Below are positions 1 to 9,003 of a stretch of 15,118 bases of DNA, piece after piece. The DNA lies in the NCBI GenBank assembly GCA_016650135.1, contig JAENWH010000016.1, forward strand, positions 1 through 15,118, written 5' to 3'. Made by a program: the position numbers and the translations under genes. The notes below the pieces were generated by a model. The model searched no databases. It worked only from the letters and a program-made list of their open reading frames with translations, and was not told the DNA's origin. Source of the DNA: Peptostreptococcaceae bacterium (GTDB lineage Bacteria > Bacillota_A > Clostridia > Peptostreptococcales > Anaerovoracaceae). Each line of letters begins with the position of its first letter. Positions within the stretch are counted from its first letter, which is position 1.

Positions 1-1599
1 GACGATAATCAACTCGATGAATATGAGACTACGTTTGGTATTCGTGAAATCAGCATGACCCCTGACAAAGGATTGTTAGTCAATGGGAAAAAAGTGATTG
101 CTAAAGGAGGTGATATGCATCATGACCTCGGATGTATTGGAAGTGTGGCATTAGCCAAAGGTTATGAACGCAGATTAACGCTCCTGAAGAAAATGGGGTG
201 TAACTCCATCCGGCTGAGCCATAATCCGCAAGCTCCTGTTCTGTTGGATGTTGCCGATCGGATGGGATTTTTGGTATTTGATGAAGCCTTTGATAAATGG
301 ACGTCTCAATATTATGGGGGGCAGGAATCTTTTGAAGCAAACTGGAAAAAAGATCTTGCCACATTTATTAAAAGAGACCGCAATCATCCATCCGTCTATA
401 TTTGGAGTATGGGCAACGAAACATTTAAACAAATGGGATTGTGTGATCCCAAATTTGAAACACCTGCTGATGCAAGTGATTACGGTGTAGGATTATACAA
501 ACGGATGGTGAAATATACACATTCTCTGGATCCATCAAGAAAAGTTACGGTAGGATTATTTCCAGCCCGGGAAAAATTCGTTAAGGAATGGGAACATGTG
601 GACGACTATGAGTACTACACAAACTCATTTCCAGCCGAAATGGCTTTTTATGGCGATGTAGTCAGTTGTAATTATACCGAAAACATGTTCCGGTCCGATC
701 ACGAAAAATTTCCACAATTGATGTTTATAGCTTCAGAAACAGGCACCAATCTGAATTGTGAACATAGAAAGTTTTCATGGCTGGAATTTGATAAAGAATA
801 CGTAATAGGACATTATTACTGGAGTGCAACTGACTACCTGGGAGAATCAATTTGGCCAACAAAGGTTTGGGGACGCTCTTTCCTGGATATTTCGGACGAG
901 ATGACCCCCGTAGGTTATTATTATCAAAGCTTTTATAATGACCAACCTATGGTGCATATCATGGTTTATGATGAAGATGGAGCACGGGAAAAGTGGTTCG
1001 ATAAACCTGATACCCGGCGATGGGATTGGTATCCGATGAGTGATCACTGGAACTGGAAAAGCAAAATAGTAAAGGTAGGAACATTTACCAATGCAGAAGA
1101 AGTTGAGCTATTTCTGAATGGTAAGTCATTGGGAATTAAAAAACTTACAGATTGTGATCAGGGAAAAATGGATTGGGATGTACCCTATAAACCTGGAGAA
1201 CTAAAAGCTGTGGCACGAAACAAAGGCGTAATTGTAGCTGAACATATATTAAGAACAGCCGGAAAACCGACTGAAATTGCATTAAAACCTGACGTGACTA
1301 AACTCAAAGCGAATGGGCTCGATCTGGCGTACATTAACGTTCGTCTGATTGATAAAAATGGCTTAACAGTTCCTGATGCTGACAGATTAATAAATTTCTC
1401 GGTTGAAGGAGCTGGTTATCTGGCTGGAACCGCAAACGGAGATATTTTCAGCAACGAAAAATGGGCAGGGAATAAGCGTTCTACTTACAAAGGAAAATGT
1501 TTGATGGTTCTCCGTAGCTCACGAAACAAAGGAGAAATAGTGATAAAGGCTTCTGCGGAAGGACTGCCTGATAAAATTCTTCGGATCAAAACATATTAA
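1..1599 (+). CDS. GH2 beta-glycosidase (beta-galactosidase/glucuronidase type), 5' end outside window
   Basis: This is a retaining exo-beta-glycosidase of GH2, probably a beta-galactosidase-like enzyme acting in the periplasm or at the cell surface. The reading frame is open from base 1, and the residues before the first in-frame ATG (55) read like the GH2 'FGIR' strand leading into the barrel. The true start and the N-terminal beta-sandwich therefore lie to the left of the window. Visible parts, numbered from base 1: a TIM barrel with the GGDMHHDLG motif and the RLSHNP motif; the acid/base Glu in MGNE at codon 140 (418-420); the likely nucleophile Glu in ASETGT at codon 246 (736-738). A DUF4982-like sandwich follows at about codons 355-425 (ELFLNGKSLG), then a GH2 C-terminal Ig-like domain to the end. 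The stop is only 16 bases before the next gene, which suggests one transcript. The exact sugar specificity is not readable. Confidence 0.93.
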   Translation, partial: DDNQLDEYETTFGIREISMTPDKGLLVNGKKVIAKGGDMHHDLGCIGSVALAKGYERRLTLLKKMGCNSIRLSHNPQAPVLLDVADRMGFLVFDEAFDKWTSQYYGGQESFEANWKKDLATFIKRDRNHPSVYIWSMGNETFKQMGLCDPKFETPADASDYGVGLYKRMVKYTHSLDPSRKVTVGLFPAREKFVKEWEHVDDYEYYTNSFPAEMAFYGDVVSCNYTENMFRSDHEKFPQLMFIASETGTNLNCEHRKFSWLEFDKEYVIGHYYWSATDYLGESIWPTKVWGRSFLDISDEMTPVGYYYQSFYNDQPMVHIMVYDEDGAREKWFDKPDTRRWDWYPMSDHWNWKSKIVKVGTFTNAEEVELFLNGKSLGIKKLTDCDQGKMDWDVPYKPGELKAVARNKGVIVAEHILRTAGKPTEIALKPDVTKLKANGLDLAYINVRLIDKNGLTVPDADRLINFSVEGAGYLAGTANGDIFSNEKWAGNKRSTYKGKCLMVLRSSRNKGEIVIKASAEGLPDKILRIKTY

Positions 1600-1615
1600 T
1601 TAAGGAACGACAACT

Positions 1616-3961
1616 ATGAAACATTACTTTTATATTCTTTTGTTGATTCTGTCAACTAATATCTTAGCAAATTCAATTCTAGGCAAGCCTATAATTGATC
1701 ATAATAATACTCCAAATAAGATTCATGCTGATCGGTGGTTGGAAATCGATCTTTATTGGTTTGATCATAGTAATATGGAAAAATCTGCCATGGAATTTTG
1801 GGATCGTTATTATCCACTTATGAATGGAATTGATGGTTGGAAGGGAGTTATCCTTAATGTTGGTTGGATTAGTGATTATATCTTGGAATGGCAGGGAGAT
1901 TTGAATCAGGAAATTAAGTTTCCTAAAAATATGAAAGCATGGGGCTGGATAAAAGACGAGGGTCAGTTAGCGGGATCTACTTTGGAACGTATTCAATTAT
2001 GGAAAGATCGCTTTGAAAAATTAGGAAAACCCAAGGTAATTAATTATGATACGTGGACTTATGCTGATCTAAAAAAAATGGTGTTAATACTTAAGAATGT
2101 CGCCAGAGATAAGTATAATCTAAACGACATAAAAATAGGTACTTCTGTATTAGGTTTTCAAAGCGTTTACGGAGGTGAAAAATCGGAATTTTCAAAAAGG
2201 CATCCTAATTCCTTTATGAATAATGCTCCAAATCTGGAAGCTAAACTTTCCGCAGACCCCCAAGAATATGGAGCTTACCCAAATGGGATCCCTGAAGGTA
2301 CACCGCTAACCGAATTTTTTGGAAAGCAATGGGGAAATTTATCAAAAGCACTTAACCTGGATGTTATTCTTTTAAGAGACAGTTATTTGGGAGTTGGCAT
2401 ATATGAACGCTTGGGGCCATACGGTAAAACAGCTCCTGCCGATCCTAAAAAGGTTGCAAGCTGGAGCAGGGCAACAGCCGATCTAGTGAAACAAACAAAA
2501 TTGGCTAATCCGCAAGCCCTGGTAATAGGGTACTCAAATGCAGCCAGCGCTGTGGCTGACTGGAGAGTCAATTGCATGGACCTGGAAGCCATTGCCAAGG
2601 AAGGTTATCTGGATGGATATATCGACCAAACATGGGCTGGCGCATGGAATGAAGTAGGACAACGTCCGGATGGTTTTTGGAATAATCAATTACGGGGCTG
2701 GACATATCAATTAAGTAATTTGTTGATACATGCAGCCGTTCTCGCCGACACTAAAGTCCACCATTGTTTTGTTACAGAAACTTTTGACGCGTGGGAAATG
2801 TTTGATATAATCCATAATTCACAGGAAAAACTGCGTTGGGGTATATGGGCTTATTCTCATGCCGCAGTGAAAACACCCAAGGGATTGAAAATGCCTTCAG
2901 GAAGTTGTATTTCGTGGTGCAACAAAGGGAAGATATTACTTTCGAAAGAAGATGTCAGTTTTATCGCGAAAACGACAAATGCCGCTTTCTTCGATGCCCA
3001 GGAAACGAAAGAGGTATTTGGCCCCACAATGGTTTATTGCAGGAGTGCCATGGAATGGAAATCAGGAAACAGGCCAGATCAATCGATCAAAGAATGGATC
3101 GATGAACAAACAGGGACTTTAATGAAATGGGCGGTTCCGGTAATGTCTGTAACAAGATCAGAATATTTGCCAAATGTGGAAAGTGATATGTTTATTTTTC
3201 AAACTCCTGTTAATTTGAAACAATCTGAGAAAAAAAATATTATTAAAATATTGGAATCAGGAAAACCTGTTGCAGTTTTTGGTAGTCCGGCAGGGGGATT
3301 AGATAAAGATATTTCCGAAATTATCGGAGTATCTACAACCGATACAGTTATAAACAAAATAAGGTATAATGGTACTCTTAATTATCATACGGAAGGTATC
3401 TATAATTCATTACCCAATACTTTTCTTCTTTTTCAACCATTTACACAAAACAAATTTGCAGAGGGGGTTGAAACAATATATTCTGTTAGTAATTCTCCTT
3501 GTTTAGGCTATAACCAGTTGAACGGGGAACAATTGATTTTTTGGGATGCCCCTGAATTTTTCAACAATCTCCCTGGCGAATCAGGTAGCGAAGCACGAGC
3601 GTTGGATCAAATTTTGGGAAGTCCGGTTCCTTATGTATTAACAGCAAGGTTAATAAATGAAATGATGAAAAAGTCAGGACTCGTCTATGTGGATGAAATC
3701 AAACAATATCAACCGATAAACCTGACCATGTGGCAACTGAAAGATGGAAGCTATAAGATAATGGCGGGAAATCTTGAAGAAGGAATTAACCATACGGCCG
3801 ACCATACTGTTCATACCGTTCTTAACCTGCCTCAGCAATCAGTAAAGGAAAAGTCAACCGAGGTTTTGGAATCATGGAATGGGGCAAAAACAATTATTGG
3901 CAGCCCAAAATTGTACATTAACCTCATTCAGGCCCAAACTAAACTTTTTATTATAAAATAA
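1616..3961 (+). CDS. Secreted protein of unknown family, probable TIM-barrel glycosidase with amidotransferase-like C-terminal domain
   Basis: I do not recognise a named family. Seen: 781 residues starting with a short Lys-His charged region and a hydrophobic stretch (residues 4-18), a likely signal peptide. The body is rich in Trp and acidic residues on predicted strand ends, as in glycosidase barrels: LNVGW near residue 82, LLRDSY with D255, YIDQTW with D337, AWNE with E346, and FVTETFDAWE with E388, D391 and E394. E388 and E394 are candidates for a catalytic carboxylate; this is inference. From about residue 500 to 670 the pattern (SDMFIFQTPVNL, then a helix, then SGKPVAVFGSPAGG) resembles the amidotransferase-like trimerisation domain found after the barrel in GH42-type enzymes. 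A small C-terminal sandwich may follow. It is 16 bases downstream of the GH2 gene, so probably co-transcribed. A broken second copy of residues ~599-658 lies at 8717-8893. The coding region is certain, the function is not. Confidence 0.9.
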   Translation: MKHYFYILLLILSTNILANSILGKPIIDHNNTPNKIHADRWLEIDLYWFDHSNMEKSAMEFWDRYYPLMNGIDGWKGVILNVGWISDYILEWQGDLNQEIKFPKNMKAWGWIKDEGQLAGSTLERIQLWKDRFEKLGKPKVINYDTWTYADLKKMVLILKNVARDKYNLNDIKIGTSVLGFQSVYGGEKSEFSKRHPNSFMNNAPNLEAKLSADPQEYGAYPNGIPEGTPLTEFFGKQWGNLSKALNLDVILLRDSYLGVGIYERLGPYGKTAPADPKKVASWSRATADLVKQTKLANPQALVIGYSNAASAVADWRVNCMDLEAIAKEGYLDGYIDQTWAGAWNEVGQRPDGFWNNQLRGWTYQLSNLLIHAAVLADTKVHHCFVTETFDAWEMFDIIHNSQEKLRWGIWAYSHAAVKTPKGLKMPSGSCISWCNKGKILLSKEDVSFIAKTTNAAFFDAQETKEVFGPTMVYCRSAMEWKSGNRPDQSIKEWIDEQTGTLMKWAVPVMSVTRSEYLPNVESDMFIFQTPVNLKQSEKKNIIKILESGKPVAVFGSPAGGLDKDISEIIGVSTTDTVINKIRYNGTLNYHTEGIYNSLPNTFLLFQPFTQNKFAEGVETIYSVSNSPCLGYNQLNGEQLIFWDAPEFFNNLPGESGSEARALDQILGSPVPYVLTARLINEMMKKSGLVYVDEIKQYQPINLTMWQLKDGSYKIMAGNLEEGINHTADHTVHTVLNLPQQSVKEKSTEVLESWNGAKTIIGSPKLYINLIQAQTKLFIIK

Positions 3962-4033
3962 ATTTATTAGAGTTTATGTGGTTCATTATGTAAAGTCTAA
4001 TATAATTATCAATTTATGTAAAATTTCAAAGTG

Positions 4034-6163
4034 ATGCGAACAAATTATTTCTTAATAATTCTTGCCTTTTATATAACATCCTGTGCCAAACAACCATTTG
4101 GAGGCAATAAAAAAGTACAGTTAAACATTGTAAACAAAAAGCAATGCTTATGGTCCTACAAATGCCTGGAGACAGGAATAACTTACCAATTTGGCGGACC
4201 GATTTTCGAAATGGATGGAAAGCCAATCCATTGTTTACTTACTGATGTAAAACAATTGAAAGAAGCTTTAACCCTTCGCAACCAGGCAAAAGAATACGTT
4301 TTTGAAGGCAGTATAAAAGAAAATCCTGATTTATCATTACGCCTTATTTTCCGAATTCCAAAAGTCAATCCAGTTGTACGTTTCAGATACGAGTTATATA
4401 GTAAAACAAAACACCTTCTTACCAAAGTAAACGGAAACGACAATTTAATGTACTTTGCCACATCCTTCAAAGCATTCGATAAAATAAAAGAAATTCGTCT
4501 TTCGGAGTTCAATGAAATGGTGCATAGCTTTTCTCTTTCAGAAAGAGTTATAGCACAAACCCAATTTGATGACTCACTAAAACTGATGGGTCCGCTGGTG
4601 GCCGGAACGGACGAAAAACAAGCATTTTTAGTAGCGTACGAACATGGGTCTCAGGTTCCCGATGCCTTTATCCAATTTAATTTGCATCCCGATCATTCAG
4701 TAAACCTTTGTGCTGTAAAAGGTAATTACTACAATGGCCAGGTAATTGAACCGGCAAAACCTTATCAAACCATATGGTTTGAAGCAGTTGCTATAAAAGG
4801 AAACGAAACAATGCTTGCGCAAACGTACCGATCCTTTATTTTACACGACATGGCGACCAATAATGAAAGTCGTAAACCCTATATTTTCTATAATACATGG
4901 AATTTTCAGGAGAGGAATCGTAATTGGTACAAAAAGCCTTATCTGGCCGATATGACATTTGACCGAATGATGAAAGAAATTGAAGTGGCTCACCAGATGG
5001 GGATTGAAGTTTTTGTGATTGATGCCGGCTGGTTCGAAAAAACCGGCGACTGGCAGCCAAGCCTAAAACGCTTCCCTGACGGTTTAAAAACTATCAGCAA
5101 AACGCTGAAAGAAAAAGGCATGAAACTTGGTTTGTGGTTCAATCCTATGGTTGCCGCAGTTTCAAGTAATATGCTCAAAAACTCCATTAAATGTACAGTT
5201 AGTGAAAACGACAAACCTTGGGGTACTTTGCCCATATGGGAAACCGAAGAGTCTCGTTTTTTATGTCTTGTAAGTAGCTATCGCGATGCATTTGCCAATG
5301 AATTGATACGATTGCATAAGGAATTAGGGGTTACTTACTTTAAACTGGATGCAGTTTCGCAATATGCATGTACTGATTCAGGACATTGGCACGGTACAAA
5401 AAATAACTCCATTTTGGAACGCAAGAATTGTTATGCCTTTGAAATTGGTCGGTCTTTGGCGTATGTGGCCGATAAGCTTAGTGAAACATGTCCTGATGCT
5501 ATTGTCTCTTTTGACATCACCGAAGGTTCTCGAGCCGTTGGGTTAAGTTTTCTTGCTACTGGCAAATATTTTCTTATTAACAACGGGCCTTATTATCAAA
5601 GTTATGATATACCCATTGATCCTGTGAAAGGCAATTTAAACCTTTTCTTCCATCCCGGTCCGGCTCGTGGTTGGATTTGCAGAACCCCGCTCAACTTCGA
5701 TAAATGGATACCTTCAGTACTTTTCCTAACACATTATTTTCCTGACGATCCATATGAGAACCAGTCAATCGCAGTTGGTTCGCTTATTCTTGGACAAAAC
5801 GGTATTTGGGGCGATTTACCAAAAATTTCCAAAGAAGGAGTAGAATTCTTCGCTAAAACCCTGGGTTTGTACAAACAGGTTCGCGATGATATGACTGAAA
5901 CAGCCATGATCCGTGATGGTGCGGTAGGCGGAAGCCCTGAAGTTTATGAAAAGATTAATCCGGAGACAGGACGAGGTGCAATCGTAATATTTTCGAGCCA
6001 TCAGGGTAGCTATGAATATGTTTCGCAAAATAAGCCCAATCAAAGATATTGGGCAACAAGGGGAGTTGAAGTTTCCTTCGATAAAGAGGGTCATGCAGTA
6101 ATTAAATCTATTTTTGAAAAAGCCGAAGCCAAAATTATTTTTTTCGGTGTAAAAACAGAATAA
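4034..6163 (+). CDS. GH36-like (clan GH-D) alpha-galactosidase relative, lipoprotein
   Basis: Family role: clan GH-D enzymes remove terminal alpha-galactose by a retaining mechanism. Seen: an N-terminal sandwich (to about residue 260), then a barrel with the GH36 hallmarks YNTW, FVIDAGWF (D330), GDWQPSLKRFPDGLK and KLGLWFNPMVA. The nucleophile Asp sits in YFKLDAV at D439. The region that in GH36 reads SCSGGGGR...WTSDxTDA is here FDITEGSR (D494, E497) and then FLINNGPYY (N516, N517), so the usual acid/base Asp is not in its expected place. The N terminus has a lipobox ITSC with Cys17, suggesting a membrane-anchored lipoprotein. I chose ATG 4034 over the in-frame GTG at 4031 because it is the stronger codon; the difference is one residue. 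It lies 72 bases after the previous gene and 33 before the next. Specificity may differ from alpha-galactose because of the altered loop. Confidence 0.9.
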   Translation: MRTNYFLIILAFYITSCAKQPFGGNKKVQLNIVNKKQCLWSYKCLETGITYQFGGPIFEMDGKPIHCLLTDVKQLKEALTLRNQAKEYVFEGSIKENPDLSLRLIFRIPKVNPVVRFRYELYSKTKHLLTKVNGNDNLMYFATSFKAFDKIKEIRLSEFNEMVHSFSLSERVIAQTQFDDSLKLMGPLVAGTDEKQAFLVAYEHGSQVPDAFIQFNLHPDHSVNLCAVKGNYYNGQVIEPAKPYQTIWFEAVAIKGNETMLAQTYRSFILHDMATNNESRKPYIFYNTWNFQERNRNWYKKPYLADMTFDRMMKEIEVAHQMGIEVFVIDAGWFEKTGDWQPSLKRFPDGLKTISKTLKEKGMKLGLWFNPMVAAVSSNMLKNSIKCTVSENDKPWGTLPIWETEESRFLCLVSSYRDAFANELIRLHKELGVTYFKLDAVSQYACTDSGHWHGTKNNSILERKNCYAFEIGRSLAYVADKLSETCPDAIVSFDITEGSRAVGLSFLATGKYFLINNGPYYQSYDIPIDPVKGNLNLFFHPGPARGWICRTPLNFDKWIPSVLFLTHYFPDDPYENQSIAVGSLILGQNGIWGDLPKISKEGVEFFAKTLGLYKQVRDDMTETAMIRDGAVGGSPEVYEKINPETGRGAIVIFSSHQGSYEYVSQNKPNQRYWATRGVEVSFDKEGHAVIKSIFEKAEAKIIFFGVKTE

Positions 6164-6196
6164 CCTTATTCACACTACAGACATAAAAGGTAAATC

Positions 6197-8668
6197 ATGA
6201 GAAAATTTAAATTATTTCAATACCTCGTTGGTTGCGGCATACTCTTGGCGACAATAGCAATTGCAAATGCACAAAACCCTCAGGTGCCATTTAAGGTAGA
6301 AAAAGGAATTATTTATTCGGAAAAAGGTATCCCGCAAACTCCACGCTGGTTTACGGATAGCCGGTTGGCATTTCAATTCGATGAAACCGGTATAACAAGG
6401 GTCGATTACTACAATCCCACGGAAACGGGCTTCAATTTAAAAACAGTTTTTCTTCGGCATATCTTTGATGGTTTCCGCTATTGCATCGAGCAAGATCAGG
6501 TTGCATACAAACCCGAGTACAAAAACACCAAGATGCTTCCCTTTGGAATTGAATCGGAATGGGATTTTCAGGGTGTTACACTGAAACATAGGGTAATGGC
6601 TATAAACGAGGATATTGTCATCCAGTTAATTGTTCCTGATAAGGTACCTGCAAACCTTCGTTTCAATTTTGAGTTTTACGAAACCTTTGGAGTCATTAAA
6701 GGTGACCCTAACGATTTTCGGTTCACCGATTACGAATCGTACCGGCAATGGGATAAATGGCAATTCAATACGAAAGTAAATACCCTGATTGGTGGTTTTG
6801 TTAAATTACCCGATGACCCGAAAGTAGATAAATCAAAATACAAAACCAGATTTTTATGCGGTGTAAGTGCCAATTTTCCCATCGAGTACAGTGTTACCAA
6901 AGCTAACGAAAAGGATATCTGCAAAAGCCCTGTGTTGGAACCCGGTAAAACTTACAGTTTCATTGTAAATTTTGGTTGCGAAAAGGAAGCTTTCCTTTCC
7001 AAAACAAAGGATATGGTGAAAAATGTAAACCAAATGATAGAAAAACAATTGGAGCGTTACCAAAAGATTGCAGATAACAGCCCCGAATTAATAAGCCCTT
7101 ACAAAGAGCTTAACAATTTCATGAGCCTTGCTCCCATGTTTCAGGAATCGTTAAAAATAAATGATTACCATGGCGTTTTGCGGAGCAATGTCAGCGACTA
7201 TTGGGCATGGGGCTGGGATAACGAAACATGCAATACTGCCTATTGGGGCGATGCGGAGCGTTTAAAAAATATGCTCGCGTTCTTCGAAAAAACCGCCGAT
7301 CCTGTCAAAGGAACTGTACATTATTACAATTACGATGGGAGCGTAGGGGAATATGAACCCACTGCATCACAGGGTTTCTGGATTACCATGTTACAAACCT
7401 ATTATACTAACACCGGCGATTTGGAAGAAGTAAAAAAACGGTACCCATTTGCCAAAACCCTCTTTAAAAAAATGTGTGCCAACGAGGTAGGTAAAACAGG
7501 GTTAATTGAGGGCACCTCTTTGTTTCCCGATTTCAGAAACCTGATTTTGGAAACCGGACACGACATTAGTAGCTACAACAACACCATTTTTTATGCCGCT
7601 GTTCGCTCTATGGAATACTTATCTGCTTTGGTTGGCGACGAACCTCAACAGCAACAAGCCCTCGATTTTGCCAAAAAAATCGAAAGTAACTATATTAAAT
7701 TATTCTACGATACTGAAAAGAAATTTGTAGTAAGCTCGATTGATTCCAAAACCTTTAAACAACGAAGCAGCTACACTGCCGGAGCAATCCGTTGGGAAAA
7801 CAACTATTGCAACGAACTCACCGAACCCATTCAGATCAGTAGTTTAGATTTCTTCGAAAAGAACCTGGTTTGCAAGGCTGGCATTCGCGAAGTCCCCATT
7901 TGGGCATACAGTTGGGATAAAGATGCTAACCAGCTCCACTCCTGGTGGCCAATTACCAGCGAATACTTCTTGCGGATAGTGAATTCCAATAACAGGAAAG
8001 ACCTGATGGAGAAATGGATTGGCTGGGTAAGCTATTGGACAAAAAAACTGACCGTACCCGAATCCGTATCGTGCTACTTCGATACCGACGAACCAGAAAA
8101 CGACCGTTGGAACACCGAACAGGGAGGTTATCAAATGTTTACGCTACATGCATGGTACCAAGGAATCGTGAATGATGTTGTAGGAGTAGATGTTGAACCC
8201 GGAGGTATTGCATTCCACCCATACGCAGGCGAGAAAATGACCCTGAAAGGACTGAATTATCTTGGAAAAAAATTCGATATAGAAATGGCTGGCAGTGGTC
8301 CATATATCGATGTAATTGAAACTGAAGGATCAACCTTTAAAGCTATCAATAAACTTCCATCGGATGTTTATAAAAACAAACAACACACCAAAGTACGCGT
8401 TCACCGTGTAGACAAAAATCCTTATCCGGTTTCCATTGTTTACGCCACAGGCATTGAATTCAGCAATTATAACTATACCGACGGGAAAATAAAAGCTTCG
8501 TTAAGCGGAGCCGGGCTTTGCCGTTTGAAAATCAAAGCAGATAAAATGCCTAGCGTAAAGCTGGAAGGAGAAAAACCAGTGCTTACCTATGATGCAAACC
8601 TGCACCTAGCAACCGTTGAATTAAATTTGAAACCAGGTAAAACAAAACAAATACACATTAGTTTGTAA
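6197..8668 (+). CDS. Secreted (alpha/alpha)6-barrel glycoside hydrolase-like protein
   Basis: Seen: 823 residues; a signal peptide (basic start, hydrophobic core to about residue 25, ending ANAQ); an N-terminal beta-sandwich of about 260 residues; then a helical region patterned like six-hairpin glycosidases. The segment YWAWGWDNETCN (D341, E343) looks like the conserved Trp/Asp motif at the start of the active site in amylo-alpha-1,6-glucosidase, GH63 and related enzymes. Late in the barrel RWNTEQGGYQ (E641) sits where these families often carry the second carboxylate. The pattern GVDVEPGGIAFHPY after it is typical of the sandwich that closes such enzymes. Roles for D341, E343 and E641 are inferred. 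I cannot place it in a numbered GH family. It starts 33 bases after the GH36-like gene, so it is probably in the same operon, and it is followed by the 335-base gap that may end this transcription unit. Confidence 0.88.
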   Translation: MRKFKLFQYLVGCGILLATIAIANAQNPQVPFKVEKGIIYSEKGIPQTPRWFTDSRLAFQFDETGITRVDYYNPTETGFNLKTVFLRHIFDGFRYCIEQDQVAYKPEYKNTKMLPFGIESEWDFQGVTLKHRVMAINEDIVIQLIVPDKVPANLRFNFEFYETFGVIKGDPNDFRFTDYESYRQWDKWQFNTKVNTLIGGFVKLPDDPKVDKSKYKTRFLCGVSANFPIEYSVTKANEKDICKSPVLEPGKTYSFIVNFGCEKEAFLSKTKDMVKNVNQMIEKQLERYQKIADNSPELISPYKELNNFMSLAPMFQESLKINDYHGVLRSNVSDYWAWGWDNETCNTAYWGDAERLKNMLAFFEKTADPVKGTVHYYNYDGSVGEYEPTASQGFWITMLQTYYTNTGDLEEVKKRYPFAKTLFKKMCANEVGKTGLIEGTSLFPDFRNLILETGHDISSYNNTIFYAAVRSMEYLSALVGDEPQQQQALDFAKKIESNYIKLFYDTEKKFVVSSIDSKTFKQRSSYTAGAIRWENNYCNELTEPIQISSLDFFEKNLVCKAGIREVPIWAYSWDKDANQLHSWWPITSEYFLRIVNSNNRKDLMEKWIGWVSYWTKKLTVPESVSCYFDTDEPENDRWNTEQGGYQMFTLHAWYQGIVNDVVGVDVEPGGIAFHPYAGEKMTLKGLNYLGKKFDIEMAGSGPYIDVIETEGSTFKAINKLPSDVYKNKQHTKVRVHRVDKNPYPVSIVYATGIEFSNYNYTDGKIKASLSGAGLCRLKIKADKMPSVKLEGEKPVLTYDANLHLATVELNLKPGKTKQIHISL

Positions 8669-8716
8669 AATCACCATCGAACCATGACACATAAAAGCGG
8701 GAGTTTTCAAAATAGC

Positions 8717-8897
8717 ACCCAATATTTTTGTTCTTTTTCAACCATTTACCCAAAACAAATTTGCAGAGGGGGTTGAAACAATATATTCTATTAGTAATTT
8801 TCCTTGTTTAGGCTATAACCTGTTGAGCGGAAAACAATTGATTTTTTGGGATGCCCTGAATTTTTTAATAATCTCTCTGGCGAATCAGGCAGCATAG
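8717..8897 (+). pseudogene. Remnant of a second copy of the 781-aa gene (frameshifted internal fragment)
   Basis: Bases 8717-8893 align with 3412-3589 inside the 781-aa gene. By eye there are 13 substitutions and one single-base deletion over 178 positions, about 92% identity. The deletion turns GATGCCCC into GATGCCC near 8852; the frame then runs into a TAG at 8895-8897. Eight of the 13 substitutions change an amino acid, as expected for a decaying copy. No homologous 5' part, start codon or C-terminal third is present, so nothing functional is encoded. The rest of the 335-base gap (8669-9003) has no gene: 8669-8716 shows nothing I recognise, and 8898-9003 is AT-rich and contains the dyad listed separately. 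Confidence 0.9.
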
Positions 8898-8953
8898 TAT
8901 AGTCATTCTATTTCTAAATAAATAAACGAAAACAATTGCAGAAAGTTATCAAC

Positions 8954-8980
8954 TGTATGAAAATCAATTATATTCATACA
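8954..8980. promoter_or_regulatory. 8-bp perfect inverted repeat upstream of the esterase gene, possible operator
   Basis: TGTATGAA (8954-8961) and TTCATACA (8973-8980) are exact reverse complements separated by 11 AT-rich bases. The centre lies 37 bases before the esterase ATG at 9004, in the only gap of the window long enough to hold a promoter for the downstream block. There is no GC-rich stem or T-tract, so a terminator is unlikely. An operator for a dimeric regulator is an inference; in such AT-rich DNA chance cannot be excluded. No TAnnTTTG promoter element was found next to it. Confidence 0.3.
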
Positions 8981-9003
8981 AAATGTTTAATCGATAGTTT
9001 GAA

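Noticed and set aside
2836..3105. An 89-codon open frame on the + strand overlapping the 781-aa gene in another frame
   Set aside because: It lies wholly inside a clearly coding gene, has no recognisable motif and reads as out-of-frame coding sequence.
3962..4033. Repeated TTATGTAAA words in the gap before the GH36-like gene, as regulator sites or promoter
   Set aside because: Only two short AT-rich copies and no TAnnTTTG element; compatible with chance.
4183..4512. A 109-codon open frame on the - strand inside the GH36-like gene
   Set aside because: Antisense shadow of a well-supported gene; no start signal or domain features.
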